Assembly (NCBI RefSeq): GCF_051954455.1
Contig: NZ_JBQCHS010000015.1
Span: forward strand, 146,576-210,575
Direction of reading: 5' to 3'
DNA length: 64,000 nucleotides
Source: Pseudolysinimonas sp051954455
GTDB taxonomy: Bacteria; Actinomycetota; Actinomycetes; Actinomycetales; Microbacteriaceae
The notes beneath the pieces are model-generated. The model did no database searches. It was not told the origin of the DNA and worked only from the letters and a program-made list of their open reading frames with translations. Below, piece after piece: positions 8,559-16,545 of the stretch; within the stretch, counting starts at the first letter, position 1, and each line of letters opens with the position of its first letter. The translations under genes and the position numbers were made by a program.

Positions 8559-9076
8559 ACGAGATCGTGTCGCTGCCCGTCGAAGTCGACTGCCCGGAAT
8601 GGTGCGAGAACCACCGAGGCGCGAAGGCCACGACGCACAAGTTCCTCGATGACCATGCCCGAGTCGAGGACGTGAAGTACCTCGGCCAACACTCCGCGTC
8701 GCAGCTCTTCTATCGCCGCTATCCCGGGCTCAGGCCGACCGCAGTGGCCGTGCAGCAGACCGCGAGTTCTGGCGGGGTCTGGGAGCCCCAGATTCGGATG
8801 TGGCACGGCGTTCAAGGTGTCGACGATGAGCCCGGGTGGCCTCCGCGGACTTCGCAGACGTTCACAGTTGCGGAGGCGCGTGCTCTCGGAGAGGCGCTCC
8901 TTCGCGCGTGCCAGCTCGTGGAGGAGATCTTGCCGAAGCGGTGTAACTGCGGAGAGCCGATCGAACCGCAAAGAGATTCCTGCGTCGGTTGCATGATGGC
9001 CGCGGAGAAGGCTGAGCGAGAAGCACGACGCGCTCGGTTGGCTGCGGTTCCGCGAGGAGCAGAAAACCTCCCCTAG
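8555..9076 (+). CDS. Hypothetical element protein with CPEWCENH motif and C-terminal zinc-ribbon-like cysteines
   Basis: 173 residues from a GTG overlapping the previous stop as GTGA. The N-terminus carries CPEWCENHRG, like the product of 7882-8226. The C-terminal third contains CNCGEPI and, 15 residues later, CVGCMM, a CxC-x14-CxxC arrangement that could hold a zinc ion, followed by a basic helix. I do not recognise a defined function. It is co-transcribed with the two preceding genes. Confidence 0.65.
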   Translation: MNEIVSLPVEVDCPEWCENHRGAKATTHKFLDDHARVEDVKYLGQHSASQLFYRRYPGLRPTAVAVQQTASSGGVWEPQIRMWHGVQGVDDEPGWPPRTSQTFTVAEARALGEALLRACQLVEEILPKRCNCGEPIEPQRDSCVGCMMAAEKAEREARRARLAAVPRGAENLP

Positions 9077-9191
9077 TGCCGGGACGGGCGGGGCATTTCT
9101 TGTCAGGGTTGCGTCCCGCCCGCTCCCCCCCTGGGACTAGCCGAGCAAGACTCGTTAGCTCTACAGTCAGAGCGCTCACGGAGGAGTTCCC

Positions 9192-9275
9192 ATGATTCAA
9201 ACTCGCGCCGATTCGGGTCGGCTGTGGATAGACCTGTGTGGGCGGCCAGACGGGCGTGATTCAATCCGCGGGTGA
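9192..9275 (+). CDS. Very small ORF (27 residues) coupled to a zinc-ribbon gene
   Basis: MIQTRADSGRLWIDLCGRPD begins the 27-residue product. The ATG at 9192 has a strong GAGGAG ribosome site at 9181-9186 with good spacing. Its stop TGA overlaps the GTG of the next gene as GTGA, the coupling used elsewhere in this element. It may be a leader peptide that brings ribosomes to the downstream GTG, which has no ribosome site of its own. Confidence 0.5.
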   Translation: MIQTRADSGRLWIDLCGRPDGRDSIRG

Positions 9276-9448
9276 ATGAGCTCGATGACGCAATCGGGCC
9301 TAACTGTCCAGGATGCCTCGAGCCGATGGAGCCAACTGTGACGGCGTGGTGGTGCGAGGAATGTCGGGTCACCGCGCGACCGGGGCAAGCCTCAAAGTTC
9401 GGAGAGGCAGCGGGGGCGGCAAGCCCTCGTCAGTGGCCGTCCGCGTAG
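9272..9448 (+). CDS. Small zinc-ribbon protein (58 residues)
   Basis: From GTG at 9272. The product contains NCPGCLEPMEPTVTAWWCEE followed by CR, giving CxxC-x12-CxxC, a classical zinc-ribbon spacing. An in-frame stop at 9257 rules out a longer form. The last 19 bases overlap the end of the convergent gene at 9430-9969. Short zinc ribbons of this size are common in actinophages; the function is unknown. Confidence 0.55.
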   Translation: MNELDDAIGPNCPGCLEPMEPTVTAWWCEECRVTARPGQASKFGEAAGAASPRQWPSA

Positions 9449-9969
9449 ACCTGGACGTTCACCTGACCGAAGTACAGCTGCCCGGCGTGCGTAACTGTTA
9501 CGGTCACGATGTTTGGCCCTTTGGTCAGTGGCATTGAGAGCGTGCCGAAATCGTTGGCGTTTGAGCACAGGCTGGTGCGATAAGGGGCGACTGTCGTTGC
9601 GGAGACAACAGTCGTGCAGTCGTCCTTCCAGCCCGAAGCATCTACAGACGGCTCGAATGTGACGATGACGTCGTATCGCCCCCCTTTCTGAGGTTTCGCG
9701 ATGACGAAATCAGAGGGGCCTGCGGCGCGAAGGTTGTCATCAGCTGGCCGGAATGAGAGATTTACAGCTCCCGAAGGCGACTTGGTTGGGGTGGGCGTTG
9801 CGGCGAGAGATGAGGCATCACTTGGTTCGTCCAAGCTCTCGAGCCAATGTGTGAGACCGGGCCCGTACGTGTAGATCGCGGCCCCGATCGTGCAGAGACC
9901 GGCAGCGATCCCCACCAGCATGGCCAACGGTTTTAGTGGTGAGCGGTCCCACCAGTCGTTGTCAGCCAT
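9430..9969 (-). CDS. Membrane-anchored exported protein of unknown function
   Basis: 179 residues. One membrane segment lies near residues 14-36 (PLAMLVGIAAGLCTIGAAIY), preceded by a short charged N-terminus, so the remainder is predicted outside the cell. A Pro/Thr/Ser-rich linker (ATPTPTKSPSG) leads to a beta-rich C-terminal domain with two cysteines that could form a disulfide. It faces the opposite way to the preceding set. A lysogenic-conversion or superinfection-exclusion role is possible but has no direct support. Confidence 0.65.
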   Translation of the reverse strand: MADNDWWDRSPLKPLAMLVGIAAGLCTIGAAIYTYGPGLTHWLESLDEPSDASSLAATPTPTKSPSGAVNLSFRPADDNLRAAGPSDFVIAKPQKGGRYDVIVTFEPSVDASGWKDDCTTVVSATTVAPYRTSLCSNANDFGTLSMPLTKGPNIVTVTVTHAGQLYFGQVNVQVYADGH

Positions 9970-10009
9970 GCTCGGATTATGACAAGAAATCGACGCACGC
10001 AGAGGCCGG

Positions 10010-10375
10010 TCAGAGTTCGGTAGCCGTGGGGCCGTGTACGACTCGCGACGGGTCGTCGACGTGGCCGCTGTACTCGCGCGCCCACACCAGCCTGAATTGC
10101 TCGGGGTCGAGACCGAACCGCTCGATCGCTTCGAGCCGAGTCCACATGTCCGTGTCGGACCCGAGGGACACCTCTTCGTTCTTCGGGCTCGTCACGCGGG
10201 CGTCGTAGAAGCGCCGACCTCGAGACGACGTCCACACGCGGATCCACCCGAGCGGGCGGCCCTTCTCATCAGCGACCTCGAACCGCTCCTCACGATCGCG
10301 ACCTGACCGCGGGAGCATCCGGCGCACCAACATAGCGTCGAACATAGTTTCGAATGTCGCGACACGCAAAGCCAT
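10010..10375 (-). CDS. Hypothetical element protein
   Basis: Up to 121 residues from the ATG at 10375. No ribosome site is visible there and only 15 bases separate it from the divergent gene at 10391, so an internal ATG may be the true start. The product is basic in its first half and contains the segment RRFYDARVTSPKNEEVSLGS. I do not recognise a family. Confidence 0.5.
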   Translation of the reverse strand: MALRVATFETMFDAMLVRRMLPRSGRDREERFEVADEKGRPLGWIRVWTSSRGRRFYDARVTSPKNEEVSLGSDTDMWTRLEAIERFGLDPEQFRLVWAREYSGHVDDPSRVVHGPTATEL

Positions 10376-10390
10376 CGGTACGCTCTGCCC

Positions 10391-10651
10391 GTGACCCTGA
10401 CCATCTACAGCGTGTTCGCGCTACTGCTGGCGGCAATCTGCATCGCCTGGGGAGCTATCGGACTCTTACGCAGCCGCTGGATGGTGCGACTCAATCACCG
10501 GCTCATGCGTCGAGCCTGGGGCCAATCCATCGCTGATTCCACCATCTACCCAGCCCGAATCCGTCGCCTGATGTTTGGGTTCCTCCTCTTCGGCGCGCTG
10601 CTGATCGCATCCGTATTCCTCTTCCCCAACATGTACGTAGGCCATCGATGA
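10391..10651 (+). CDS. Small two-span membrane protein
   Basis: 86 residues from a GTG. Two hydrophobic segments (residues about 4-24 and 58-78) flank a basic loop containing RLNHRLMRRAWGQ. It ends 9 bases before the stop of the convergent tape-measure gene. In a complete siphophage this position, next to the tail genes, would suit a holin, but there is no adjacent endolysin and the basic loop is atypical. The role is left open. Confidence 0.5.
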   Translation: MTLTIYSVFALLLAAICIAWGAIGLLRSRWMVRLNHRLMRRAWGQSIADSTIYPARIRRLMFGFLLFGALLIASVFLFPNMYVGHR

Positions 10652-10659
10652 GCGCGCGG

Positions 10660-13347
10660 TCATGTCACCCTCAAGTTGACTCGCCGCTGCACCTCGACAG
10701 CGACCTGCGCCGGGTCGACAGCGTTCGTGATGTACCAGTTGTTTACCGTCGTCTTCTGCGACGCTGGCCGGGTCGAGAGCGCTGCCATCGTGCCGGGCGC
10801 GTCGTAATTCAGCGACTTCAGCAGAGGACGCACCCCTGGGTAGTTGGCCGAGCTCGCCTTGGTCACCTCTTCGCCCACGGACAGCCGTGCGAGCACAGAG
10901 TCCGACGTGGACGATCCCGGACCGAACACGGTCCCCGAGAGACCCGGTGAACCGCCGCCTGCGTACCCGTAGATGGAGCCACCGTTCGCACGGTTCTGGG
11001 TCGCCTGATGCAGCAACGTCCCCGTAGCGATACCCGAGGCGTTGAGCTTCGCCTGCGCACTGCCGGCGATGGAATTCAGCGCCTCGAGCTGCTTCTGCAG
11101 GGCCGCGACCTTCGCCGCTGCAGCGTCGGTGTCGACGTCGACCTTCGTGTTCTTCACGTCCGGGATCTGGAAGATCTTGTCGATGTACGCCTGCACACCG
11201 TCCGTCAGCAAACCCTGCGACCGGAGCGTGTCCTCCATCTGCGTCTTCGAATCGATCAGCGCCTGACGCGCCTGAACGCTCGAACCCGTGGACTTGCCGA
11301 CAGCCTCCGCATACTGCTGAGCCGCCTGAATCGACTGCTGAATCGCCTGCTGATTCGCGACCGCCGCCTTCGACGTCCCGTCAACCGCGTCATGGTTCTG
11401 CTTCAGCGAATCGACCAAGGAGTTGTTCGCACCAGCCAGACCGGTTTGAGCCTGAGCGACACCGAGCGTCTTGCCGTTGAGGATGTCAAGCGCGTTCCGC
11501 AGCAAACCAGCTGCATCGTTCTGCAACTGCATGGCGGTGGTGGTCTGCTCGAGCTGATCCTGCGTCTGCTTCTGCGCCTGCTTCGCCAACTGATACGTCG
11601 GAAGCGACACCCCGTACTGCGCCGCGTTTTCCTTCTCCGCCCGGAGCTGCGCCTCTGTGGAGATCGTCATCCCGCCGATCGCGTTCTGGATCTCGTTGTA
11701 GACCTGAATCTGCGACTTGATACCGCCCCGGTTCTGCTCGATCGCGTTCAGCAGATCGTGCAGAGACTGCGCATGCTTCTGCTCAGCCGCCGACGCCCCG
11801 TTGTTGCCGTAAGCCATCGACCCGTAGGACGACACCGCCTTGTCGGCAGCCTCGGACGCGGCGCGAATCTTGGCCGTGACCTCCGAGTGCGCCTTGCCCC
11901 CGTCGATGACCGCCGCGGTGAGTTCCTTCTGCGAGATCCCGAGCTTGTCAGCGGTCTTGTAGGCCCCCTCCGTGACGAGGTTCTGCGCGACCTGCAGTCG
12001 GGTGTGCTCACCGATCACGCCCGCGTCCTGCTGAACTGCGGAGGTGAAGTCGAGCTGCGCCGCGCGAGCAGCCTGCGTGGAAGCGACCGTCGCGCCGACC
12101 GCCACCGCGAGCGTCCCCAGCAGCGCGACCGCGATCCCGATCGGCCCCAGCGATGTGTCCATTGCGGCACCCAGCGCCGTGACAGCGCCCCGCACTCCGT
12201 CGACGATGCCCGGGATGACCTGCCACGCCTTGAACGCGATGAACCCGGCACCCACAACCGAGATCAGGGCTGTGAGGATCGGGATCGGAATCTGGCTCAG
12301 CGCCCACGTCACGCCCTGCAGAATCGGCAACACCACCGAACCGATCGGGCTTGCAGCCTGCACCAAACGGAGCGCGAGATCCGCGATCTGACCGAGAGCG
12401 GCCGACACCTTCGGAAGCTGCCCGACCGCGTACTGCACGAACGACTGGAAGCCGCCGTCCTTCGTCCACGACAGCAACCCAGCCGCGACCCGCTCGACGT
12501 ACACCCCTGCCGTGAGCAGCAGCGGCTGCGCAACCTTCAGGCCCGTGACGAGCGTCCCGAGGAGAAAGTTGCCGGCCGTCCCGAGCTGCTGCGCGTAAAG
12601 CTTCGTCGAACTGTTGAGGCTCGGCATCGCCGCGTTGATCTGCCCGATAGCGACGTAGTACGACGACAGCATCGACACCGCGGCCGTGTTGCTCAGCTCG
12701 TTCAGGTCACCCTTGAGAACCTGCAGCCCCGCGGAGTAGCTGTTGCCGGCTGCGGTGCCCTGAGACATCGCGTTCTTGATGCCGAGGACCGCGAGAACAC
12801 CCGCAGCGCCCATGACACCGAACGCGCCCGCGACACCCGCCGCATAGCCCGCCAAAGGCCCGAGCAACGGCACCAGTGCAGCGACCGCCAGAGCGATCGC
12901 CTGCCAGCGCTGCAGGTTCTGCTTCTGCGCCGTGTTCGACCGCTCAGTGGCGGCAGTGTTCTCGTCCTCAACTACGGTTGCCGCAGCCTCAGCCGCCTGC
13001 AGCCGCAAGACCGCGTCAGTGAGCGCGTTGTCCGCCTTCGTGGCCGCTAGATGCAGCGCCATCAGCCGTGACTCGGACGCGCCACCCTTCGCCTGCACCT
13101 CGTCGAGGCGCTGATAGGCGAGCTTGTAGTTGTCGAGCGCGAGTCCGGCCTTCCGCTGCGCAGCCTCAACCGCGGACAGCTTCGTGATCGCTTCCGAGAC
13201 GTCAGCGCCGATCTTGACGTTCGTCGGAGTTGAGGTCAGCTCCTTCGCGAGAGCTTTGGCCTCAGCGACCTTCTCCTGCAGCTCCGTGAGCGTCGCGCCG
13301 ATCTTCGCGTTGATCGCGCCAACGGTCGTCGCACCTTCTGTTGCCAA
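10660..13347 (-). CDS. Phage tail tape-measure protein
   Basis: 895 residues from a TTG start. The N-terminal 150 residues are heptad-like and Ala/Glu/Lys-rich (ELQEKVAEAKALAKELTS). A long hydrophobic block near residues 155-215 is rich in Ala, Gly, Leu and Val, a second lies near 340-420, and a Gln/Ala-rich helical tail follows. This is the standard tape-measure architecture. The C-terminus has a Gly-rich region (GGSIYGYAGGGSPGLSGT). Using the family rule of about 0.15 nm per residue, a tail of roughly 130 nm is implied. It follows the tail-assembly chaperone gene, the normal siphophage order, yet no tube, capsid or portal genes accompany it. Confidence 0.88.
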   Translation of the reverse strand: MATEGATTVGAINAKIGATLTELQEKVAEAKALAKELTSTPTNVKIGADVSEAITKLSAVEAAQRKAGLALDNYKLAYQRLDEVQAKGGASESRLMALHLAATKADNALTDAVLRLQAAEAAATVVEDENTAATERSNTAQKQNLQRWQAIALAVAALVPLLGPLAGYAAGVAGAFGVMGAAGVLAVLGIKNAMSQGTAAGNSYSAGLQVLKGDLNELSNTAAVSMLSSYYVAIGQINAAMPSLNSSTKLYAQQLGTAGNFLLGTLVTGLKVAQPLLLTAGVYVERVAAGLLSWTKDGGFQSFVQYAVGQLPKVSAALGQIADLALRLVQAASPIGSVVLPILQGVTWALSQIPIPILTALISVVGAGFIAFKAWQVIPGIVDGVRGAVTALGAAMDTSLGPIGIAVALLGTLAVAVGATVASTQAARAAQLDFTSAVQQDAGVIGEHTRLQVAQNLVTEGAYKTADKLGISQKELTAAVIDGGKAHSEVTAKIRAASEAADKAVSSYGSMAYGNNGASAAEQKHAQSLHDLLNAIEQNRGGIKSQIQVYNEIQNAIGGMTISTEAQLRAEKENAAQYGVSLPTYQLAKQAQKQTQDQLEQTTTAMQLQNDAAGLLRNALDILNGKTLGVAQAQTGLAGANNSLVDSLKQNHDAVDGTSKAAVANQQAIQQSIQAAQQYAEAVGKSTGSSVQARQALIDSKTQMEDTLRSQGLLTDGVQAYIDKIFQIPDVKNTKVDVDTDAAAAKVAALQKQLEALNSIAGSAQAKLNASGIATGTLLHQATQNRANGGSIYGYAGGGSPGLSGTVFGPGSSTSDSVLARLSVGEEVTKASSANYPGVRPLLKSLNYDAPGTMAALSTRPASQKTTVNNWYITNAVDPAQVAVEVQRRVNLRVT

Positions 13348-13395
13348 TTCATCTGCTCGGTCCTGGGGATGATCGAGGGGGTGGGTAGAGGGGGA

Positions 13396-13785
13396 TTACT
13401 TCTGCTTCGGGGCTGCGCGACGCGCGGCACGGTTCGGGGCGTGAGATTTCACGTAATCGGCCATCGCGGCAGTCTCGCCACCCGTGGCCCACATGATCTC
13501 CGCCATCGCACGACCGCCCTGGAATTCCGCCAGAGCAGTCAGAAGGATGCGCTTGATCGCCGCGTCCGAAACGCCGTCGTCGAGAAGCCGCTGCTTCAAC
13601 TCGGGGCCGAGCAGCATCGCCTCAAGATCAACGTCCGAGAACTCCGGCGCATTGTCACCACCGGCAATAGCGGCATTGAACTTCTCACCCTCAGCCCCGA
13701 CAACCGGACGGATCGTGTAACTCTTCCCGTTCACCGGGAGCACAAGCGGCTCATAAATCTCGGAGAAGTCCTCGAACTTAGACAT
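13396..13785 (-). CDS. Tail assembly chaperone-like protein
   Basis: 129 residues. Small acidic proteins of this type directly upstream of the tape-measure gene are tail-assembly chaperones in actinophages, and LVLPVNGKSYTIRPVVGAEG at the N-terminus matches the look of that group. The C-terminus is basic (APNRAARRAAPKQK). Many relatives make a longer product by ribosomal frameshifting; I see no convincing slippery heptamer here, and only 48 bases separate it from the tape-measure start. It overlaps the preceding gene by 8 bases. Confidence 0.75.
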   Translation of the reverse strand: MSKFEDFSEIYEPLVLPVNGKSYTIRPVVGAEGEKFNAAIAGGDNAPEFSDVDLEAMLLGPELKQRLLDDGVSDAAIKRILLTALAEFQGGRAMAEIMWATGGETAAMADYVKSHAPNRAARRAAPKQK

Positions 13786-14056
13786 CTGCTACCACCTTCG
13801 GAGGATCTTGGAAAACACGTTCACGGCTACGGGAATAGCGGCTCATAATCAGGTCACGGATATCGCTCGGCTGATGCCACGGATATGCCTCAGTCGACGG
13901 AATCGTGATCGCAACCCGGACCCGAGCCGGATCGAAATTGCCCGTCCGCAAAGACGTCTCCCACCCGGCGCGCGCAGACGCTGAATCCTCGAGATCGGAA
14001 ACACGCAACTCGATACCGCCGTCTAGGGTCAGCAGCACGTACCAGTCAGGCTCCAT
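13778..14056 (-). CDS. Hypothetical tail-module protein
   Basis: 92 residues from the ATG of MEPDWYVLLTLDGG. That start overlaps the upstream gene end by 11 bases; a longer frame exists but would overlap further. The sequence is beta-rich at the N-terminus and contains TIPSTEAYPWHQPSDIRDLI near the C-terminus. It sits between the repeat-module genes and the chaperone, where minor tail or head-tail proteins usually lie. No family is recognised. Confidence 0.6.
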   Translation of the reverse strand: MEPDWYVLLTLDGGIELRVSDLEDSASARAGWETSLRTGNFDPARVRVAITIPSTEAYPWHQPSDIRDLIMSRYSRSRERVFQDPPKVVADV

Positions 14057-14375
14057 GACCACCACGCCCCAACAGCACGTCCAGCTCGCCGGCATTCTTG
14101 GCGCGGGTGATCTCCTCGGGGTCCGACAGGTGCGCGTTCAGCCAGGCTTCGTCACGCTGCGGCGGACCTACAGGAGCGGCAGGCTCAGCTGAGGCATTCG
14201 CCTCAGGTGAAACATCCGTTTCAGGTGCAGGGTCCTGGAACGACTCCCCCTCAGCCAAAGCCCGATGCCCCAACACCACGTCGAGATTGCCCGCATGATG
14301 GGCCTCCCAACGCGCTGCAGGAGCAGCCGAATCAAGCCACGCACGCGAGAACTGAGGAGCCGAATCGCCCCTCAA
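14046..14375 (-). CDS. Repeat-module protein (two copies of an AWL...GELDVLLGR unit)
   Basis: 109 residues from a TTG start that overlaps the previous stop as TTGA. Two related units are visible: FSRAWLDSAAPAARWEAHHA followed by GNLDVVLGH, and QRDEAWLNAHLSDPEEITRA followed by KNAGELDVLLGR. An acidic Pro/Ala linker separates them. A third unit occurs in the gene immediately upstream. The pattern suggests tandem duplication of a roughly 35-residue helical module. The function is unknown. Confidence 0.6.
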   Translation of the reverse strand: MRGDSAPQFSRAWLDSAAPAARWEAHHAGNLDVVLGHRALAEGESFQDPAPETDVSPEANASAEPAAPVGPPQRDEAWLNAHLSDPEEITRAKNAGELDVLLGRGGHGA

Positions 14376-14533
14376 ACCCGCCCCATCAGAACATCGAGCT
14401 CACCCGCGGCAGCGGCTCGCACGACCTCAGCAGCGTTCGACTTATTCGCCACAAGCCACGCCTCATCTCGCTGCGCAGGACGCGCCGCAAGCCACTCCGC
14501 AGAGTGCTGCACAATCGGCTCAGTCCCCGCCAT
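14372..14533 (-). CDS. Small repeat-module protein (53 residues)
   Basis: MAGTEPIVQHSAEWLAARPA begins the product, and the remaining 33 residues contain QRDEAWLVANKSNAAEVVRA followed by GELDVLMGR, the same module as in the next gene. The ATG overlaps the upstream stop as TGATG, and its own stop overlaps the next TTG as TTGA, so three genes are translationally chained. Confidence 0.6.
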   Translation of the reverse strand: MAGTEPIVQHSAEWLAARPAQRDEAWLVANKSNAAEVVRAAAAGELDVLMGRV

Positions 14534-15150
14534 CAGGCGTCCGCCTTCCCGATGTTCCCGAGAATCCGGTACACGTCATCGCGGCGCTTCTCGTCATGCG
14601 TCAGCAGCAGACGAGCCGGCTCCCCATACGGCGCATTGAAGATCATGTGCAGGTACTTCCCGCCGTCCTCACGCTGCAGCGTGAACTCGTCCGTCAGAAT
14701 CCCGCCGAACTCCGTATAGCCGACGCCGTGATCCAGCCTCCCCGGCTTCACGTCCAGCTGACCCAACCGAAGCCGCCAACCCTCATACAGCGACGAATAC
14801 GCCTCAGCCACCGCCAGATACTCCCTAGCAGCGTCCTCCACCGCCCGGAGCCTCGTCACAAGCTCCGCCCCTGACTCCGGCGCACGAGACTCGATCTCAG
14901 CCCTTAGCGCCTCCAGAGCCTTCCCCCGCGACTGCTCGCGAATCTGAGCGGCCTTCGTCCGAGCGCCCTCAACGACCAGCGCCAGCGCCCGAGCCACGGA
15001 GATCTGACTCGACAAGTCCTCGTGCGACACCGACGTATCGCCGGCCATAATCCGATCCTCGATCGCCGTGACCAAAGCCTGCGCCTCCCGGGCGCGCTCT
15101 TCCGCATCCGCGACAATCCGGTCAGGATCCTGCTCCTCGACCTTCGACAT
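14533..15150 (-). CDS. Hypothetical coiled-coil phage protein
   Basis: 205 residues. The first 130 residues are strongly helical and charged (DAEERAREAQALVTAIEDRI; RAVEDAAREYLAVAEAYSSL), consistent with a long coiled coil. The last 70 residues form a compact region with GGKYLHMIFNAPYGEPARLL. A scaffold-like or minor structural role is possible given its position upstream of the tail genes. It overlaps the gene before it by 29 bases and the one after it by 1 base. Confidence 0.6.
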   Translation of the reverse strand: MSKVEEQDPDRIVADAEERAREAQALVTAIEDRIMAGDTSVSHEDLSSQISVARALALVVEGARTKAAQIREQSRGKALEALRAEIESRAPESGAELVTRLRAVEDAAREYLAVAEAYSSLYEGWRLRLGQLDVKPGRLDHGVGYTEFGGILTDEFTLQREDGGKYLHMIFNAPYGEPARLLLTHDEKRRDDVYRILGNIGKADA

Positions 15151-15517
15151 TCGACCTCTCCAAAACGTTCTTTAGGCTGTCGATATCGACCAGCCAGAGC
15201 CAGTTATTTTCGCGCTGAGAACGCACCCGGCGTTCCTGAGCAAGACGGCGAACATGACGCTCGCTGCGCCCCACCAAACGTGCCGCCTCCCGGACGGTCA
15301 CCCAATTGGTTGAATCCATCGTCCCAACAGCACGTCCGAATTCGGACATATCAGGATCAGGCTGATTGGCCGCAACAGCCAACGCCTCCAAAACCGGCTT
15401 AGCCCAAGAAGGAAACGGCGAGCCATCCACTTCCCACCGCCGACGCAAAAAACCCATCGTCGCCAACAGGACACCATGAGCCACACGACCCCGCAACAAC
15501 TCCTCAAGATCACTCAC
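15122..15517 (-). CDS. Excisionase/MerR-like helix-turn-helix protein
   Basis: 131 residues from GTG (VSDLEELL); an in-frame TTG two codons upstream is an alternative. The C-terminal half contains WVTVREAARLVGRSERHVRR followed by WLVDIDSLKNVL, the pattern of a MerR/excisionase-type DNA-binding domain with its closing strand and helix. The N-terminal half is helical and unrecognised. It is the first gene after the terminator at 15632-15652 and may control the tail-module operon or help excision. Confidence 0.65.
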   Translation of the reverse strand: MSDLEELLRGRVAHGVLLATMGFLRRRWEVDGSPFPSWAKPVLEALAVAANQPDPDMSEFGRAVGTMDSTNWVTVREAARLVGRSERHVRRLAQERRVRSQRENNWLWLVDIDSLKNVLERSNVEGRGAGS

Positions 15518-15631
15518 AGCCAAAACCGAAAATCAGAAAAAGTCCCGCGCAAATTTTCGGAAGCCGACCCAAAACCGAGTTTGCCGACGCACCCAATACC
15601 GACGCGGGTGTATCGAAGGGCGCACGCATGC

Positions 15632-15652
15632 AAAAGGGGGCTCCCACCCCCC
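15632..15652 (-). terminator. Rho-independent terminator
   Basis: On the minus strand this reads GGGGGG-TGGGAG-CCCCC-TTTT: a 5-base G:C stem, a short loop and a U run. It begins 2 bases after the stop of the small-terminase-like gene at 15654. It separates the early/packaging genes from the structural genes downstream. Confidence 0.65.
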
Positions 15653-15653
15653 G

Positions 15654-16097
15654 TCACGATTCGTCCTCGCTGTCGCGGGTGGCGGCTTCGTGCTCGGCCC
15701 TGAGGCGGCTGAGCATGGTGGCTGCGTCTGCCTGTCTGCCCTGCGCTACGTCTTTGCCGAGCTTGGCTGCGCTTAGGGGGTCGAGGCCGAGGCGTGCAGC
15801 CCAGGTTTGGCTTGTGCTCATCCACTTGCGCAGTAGCTCGAGAGCGGACGTCTGGCCGCGTGCGCTGTCTGCTGCCTGGGCGATGGACATGGAGTCCACC
15901 CATTCGGTGAGGAGCTGCACCTTGGCCTGTGCCTGTGCCCAATGCCAGAGGGCGGATGCGAAGCGGGGTGATTGCAGGTACTGCGTGCCGGGGTCGCTGC
16001 GGACCTCTGCGATGTAGGCCTGCGCGATCGGCTCGACCCGTTCGACAGTCAGGTCAGGTGTGGAATTCTCCACAGGTTCGATCTCATCCGAGGGCAT
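15654..16097 (-). CDS. Small-terminase-like protein (second paralogue)
   Basis: 147 residues. VEPIAQAYIAEVRSDPGTQY, then SPRFASALWHWAQAQAKVQL followed by LTEW, and then ELLRKWMSTSQTWAARLGLD followed by PLSAAKLGKDVA, give the outline of small terminase subunits of actinophages (P27-like): a helical core with a conserved LGL(D/T)P-S motif. It would recognise pac or cos DNA. It overlaps the related upstream gene by 14 bases. No large terminase is encoded in the element, so it would need a helper phage's enzyme. Confidence 0.6.
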   Translation of the reverse strand: MPSDEIEPVENSTPDLTVERVEPIAQAYIAEVRSDPGTQYLQSPRFASALWHWAQAQAKVQLLTEWVDSMSIAQAADSARGQTSALELLRKWMSTSQTWAARLGLDPLSAAKLGKDVAQGRQADAATMLSRLRAEHEAATRDSEDES

Positions 16098-16545
16098 CGG
16101 GCTTGCCTCCGATCTGCTCCCACGCGGCGGCGATGTCGTCAGCGAAGAACTCCGCCCAGACGGGCGACAGGCCGAGCTTGTCTGCGAGGTTCTGCGCGGT
16201 CACCTCCATGCCCAGGTGGACCTCTGCAGCGGGACGACCGCCAGGAGGCGACACGAACGCCTCATAGCCGGGCATCTTGCCGGCCCACTCCGCGGCGAGA
16301 TCGGCGCGTGCCTGGGCGCGTGCGTACTTCCAGAGGGTTTCGTGGAACATCGGAGCAGCGAGGTAGCCGAGCTCAGGGATGGCGAGAAGGTCGCGGACGA
16401 TGCGCTCAGCGCGAGGCTGGACGGTTCGGAAGCTGTAGGCCCCGTGGGTTCGCGCGAGCTGATTCCCGGCACCGACGCGCCACTTGTTGCCGGGACGGAA
16501 CGGTGGCCGCTGTCCGGGGAACGCGGGCGTCCAGTCGTCGCTCAA
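16084..16545 (-). CDS. Small-terminase-like protein (first paralogue)
   Basis: 153 residues from TTG, which overlaps the preceding stop as TTGA. FPGQRPPFRPGNKWRVGAGN at the N-terminus and RTHGAYSFRTVQPRAERIVR are typical of the small-terminase-like proteins near packaging genes of actinophages. ARAQARADLAAEW and DKLGLSPVWAEFFADDIA align with the product of the next gene, so the two are paralogues. The LGLSP segment corresponds to LGLDP in the partner. Confidence 0.6.
   Translation of the reverse strand: MSDDWTPAFPGQRPPFRPGNKWRVGAGNQLARTHGAYSFRTVQPRAERIVRDLLAIPELGYLAAPMFHETLWKYARAQARADLAAEWAGKMPGYEAFVSPPGGRPAAEVHLGMEVTAQNLADKLGLSPVWAEFFADDIAAAWEQIGGKPDALG

Noticed and set aside
10391..10651. 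The two-span membrane protein as a holin
   Set aside because: There is no endolysin gene anywhere in the element, and the loop is long and strongly basic. It is left as a membrane protein of unknown function.
11008..13050. A 680-codon open frame on the plus strand opposite the tape-measure gene, and similar long antisense frames across the window (for example 41522-43690, 25312-27147, 32328-33989)
   Set aside because: These have Arg/Ala/Gly/Pro-rich, low-complexity products with no motifs and mirror genuine genes on the other strand, a known effect of high-GC codon usage.
13347..13785. Programmed ribosomal frameshift in the tail chaperone
   Set aside because: This is common in the family, but I could not find a plausible slippery heptamer or a long overlapping second frame before the tape-measure start.
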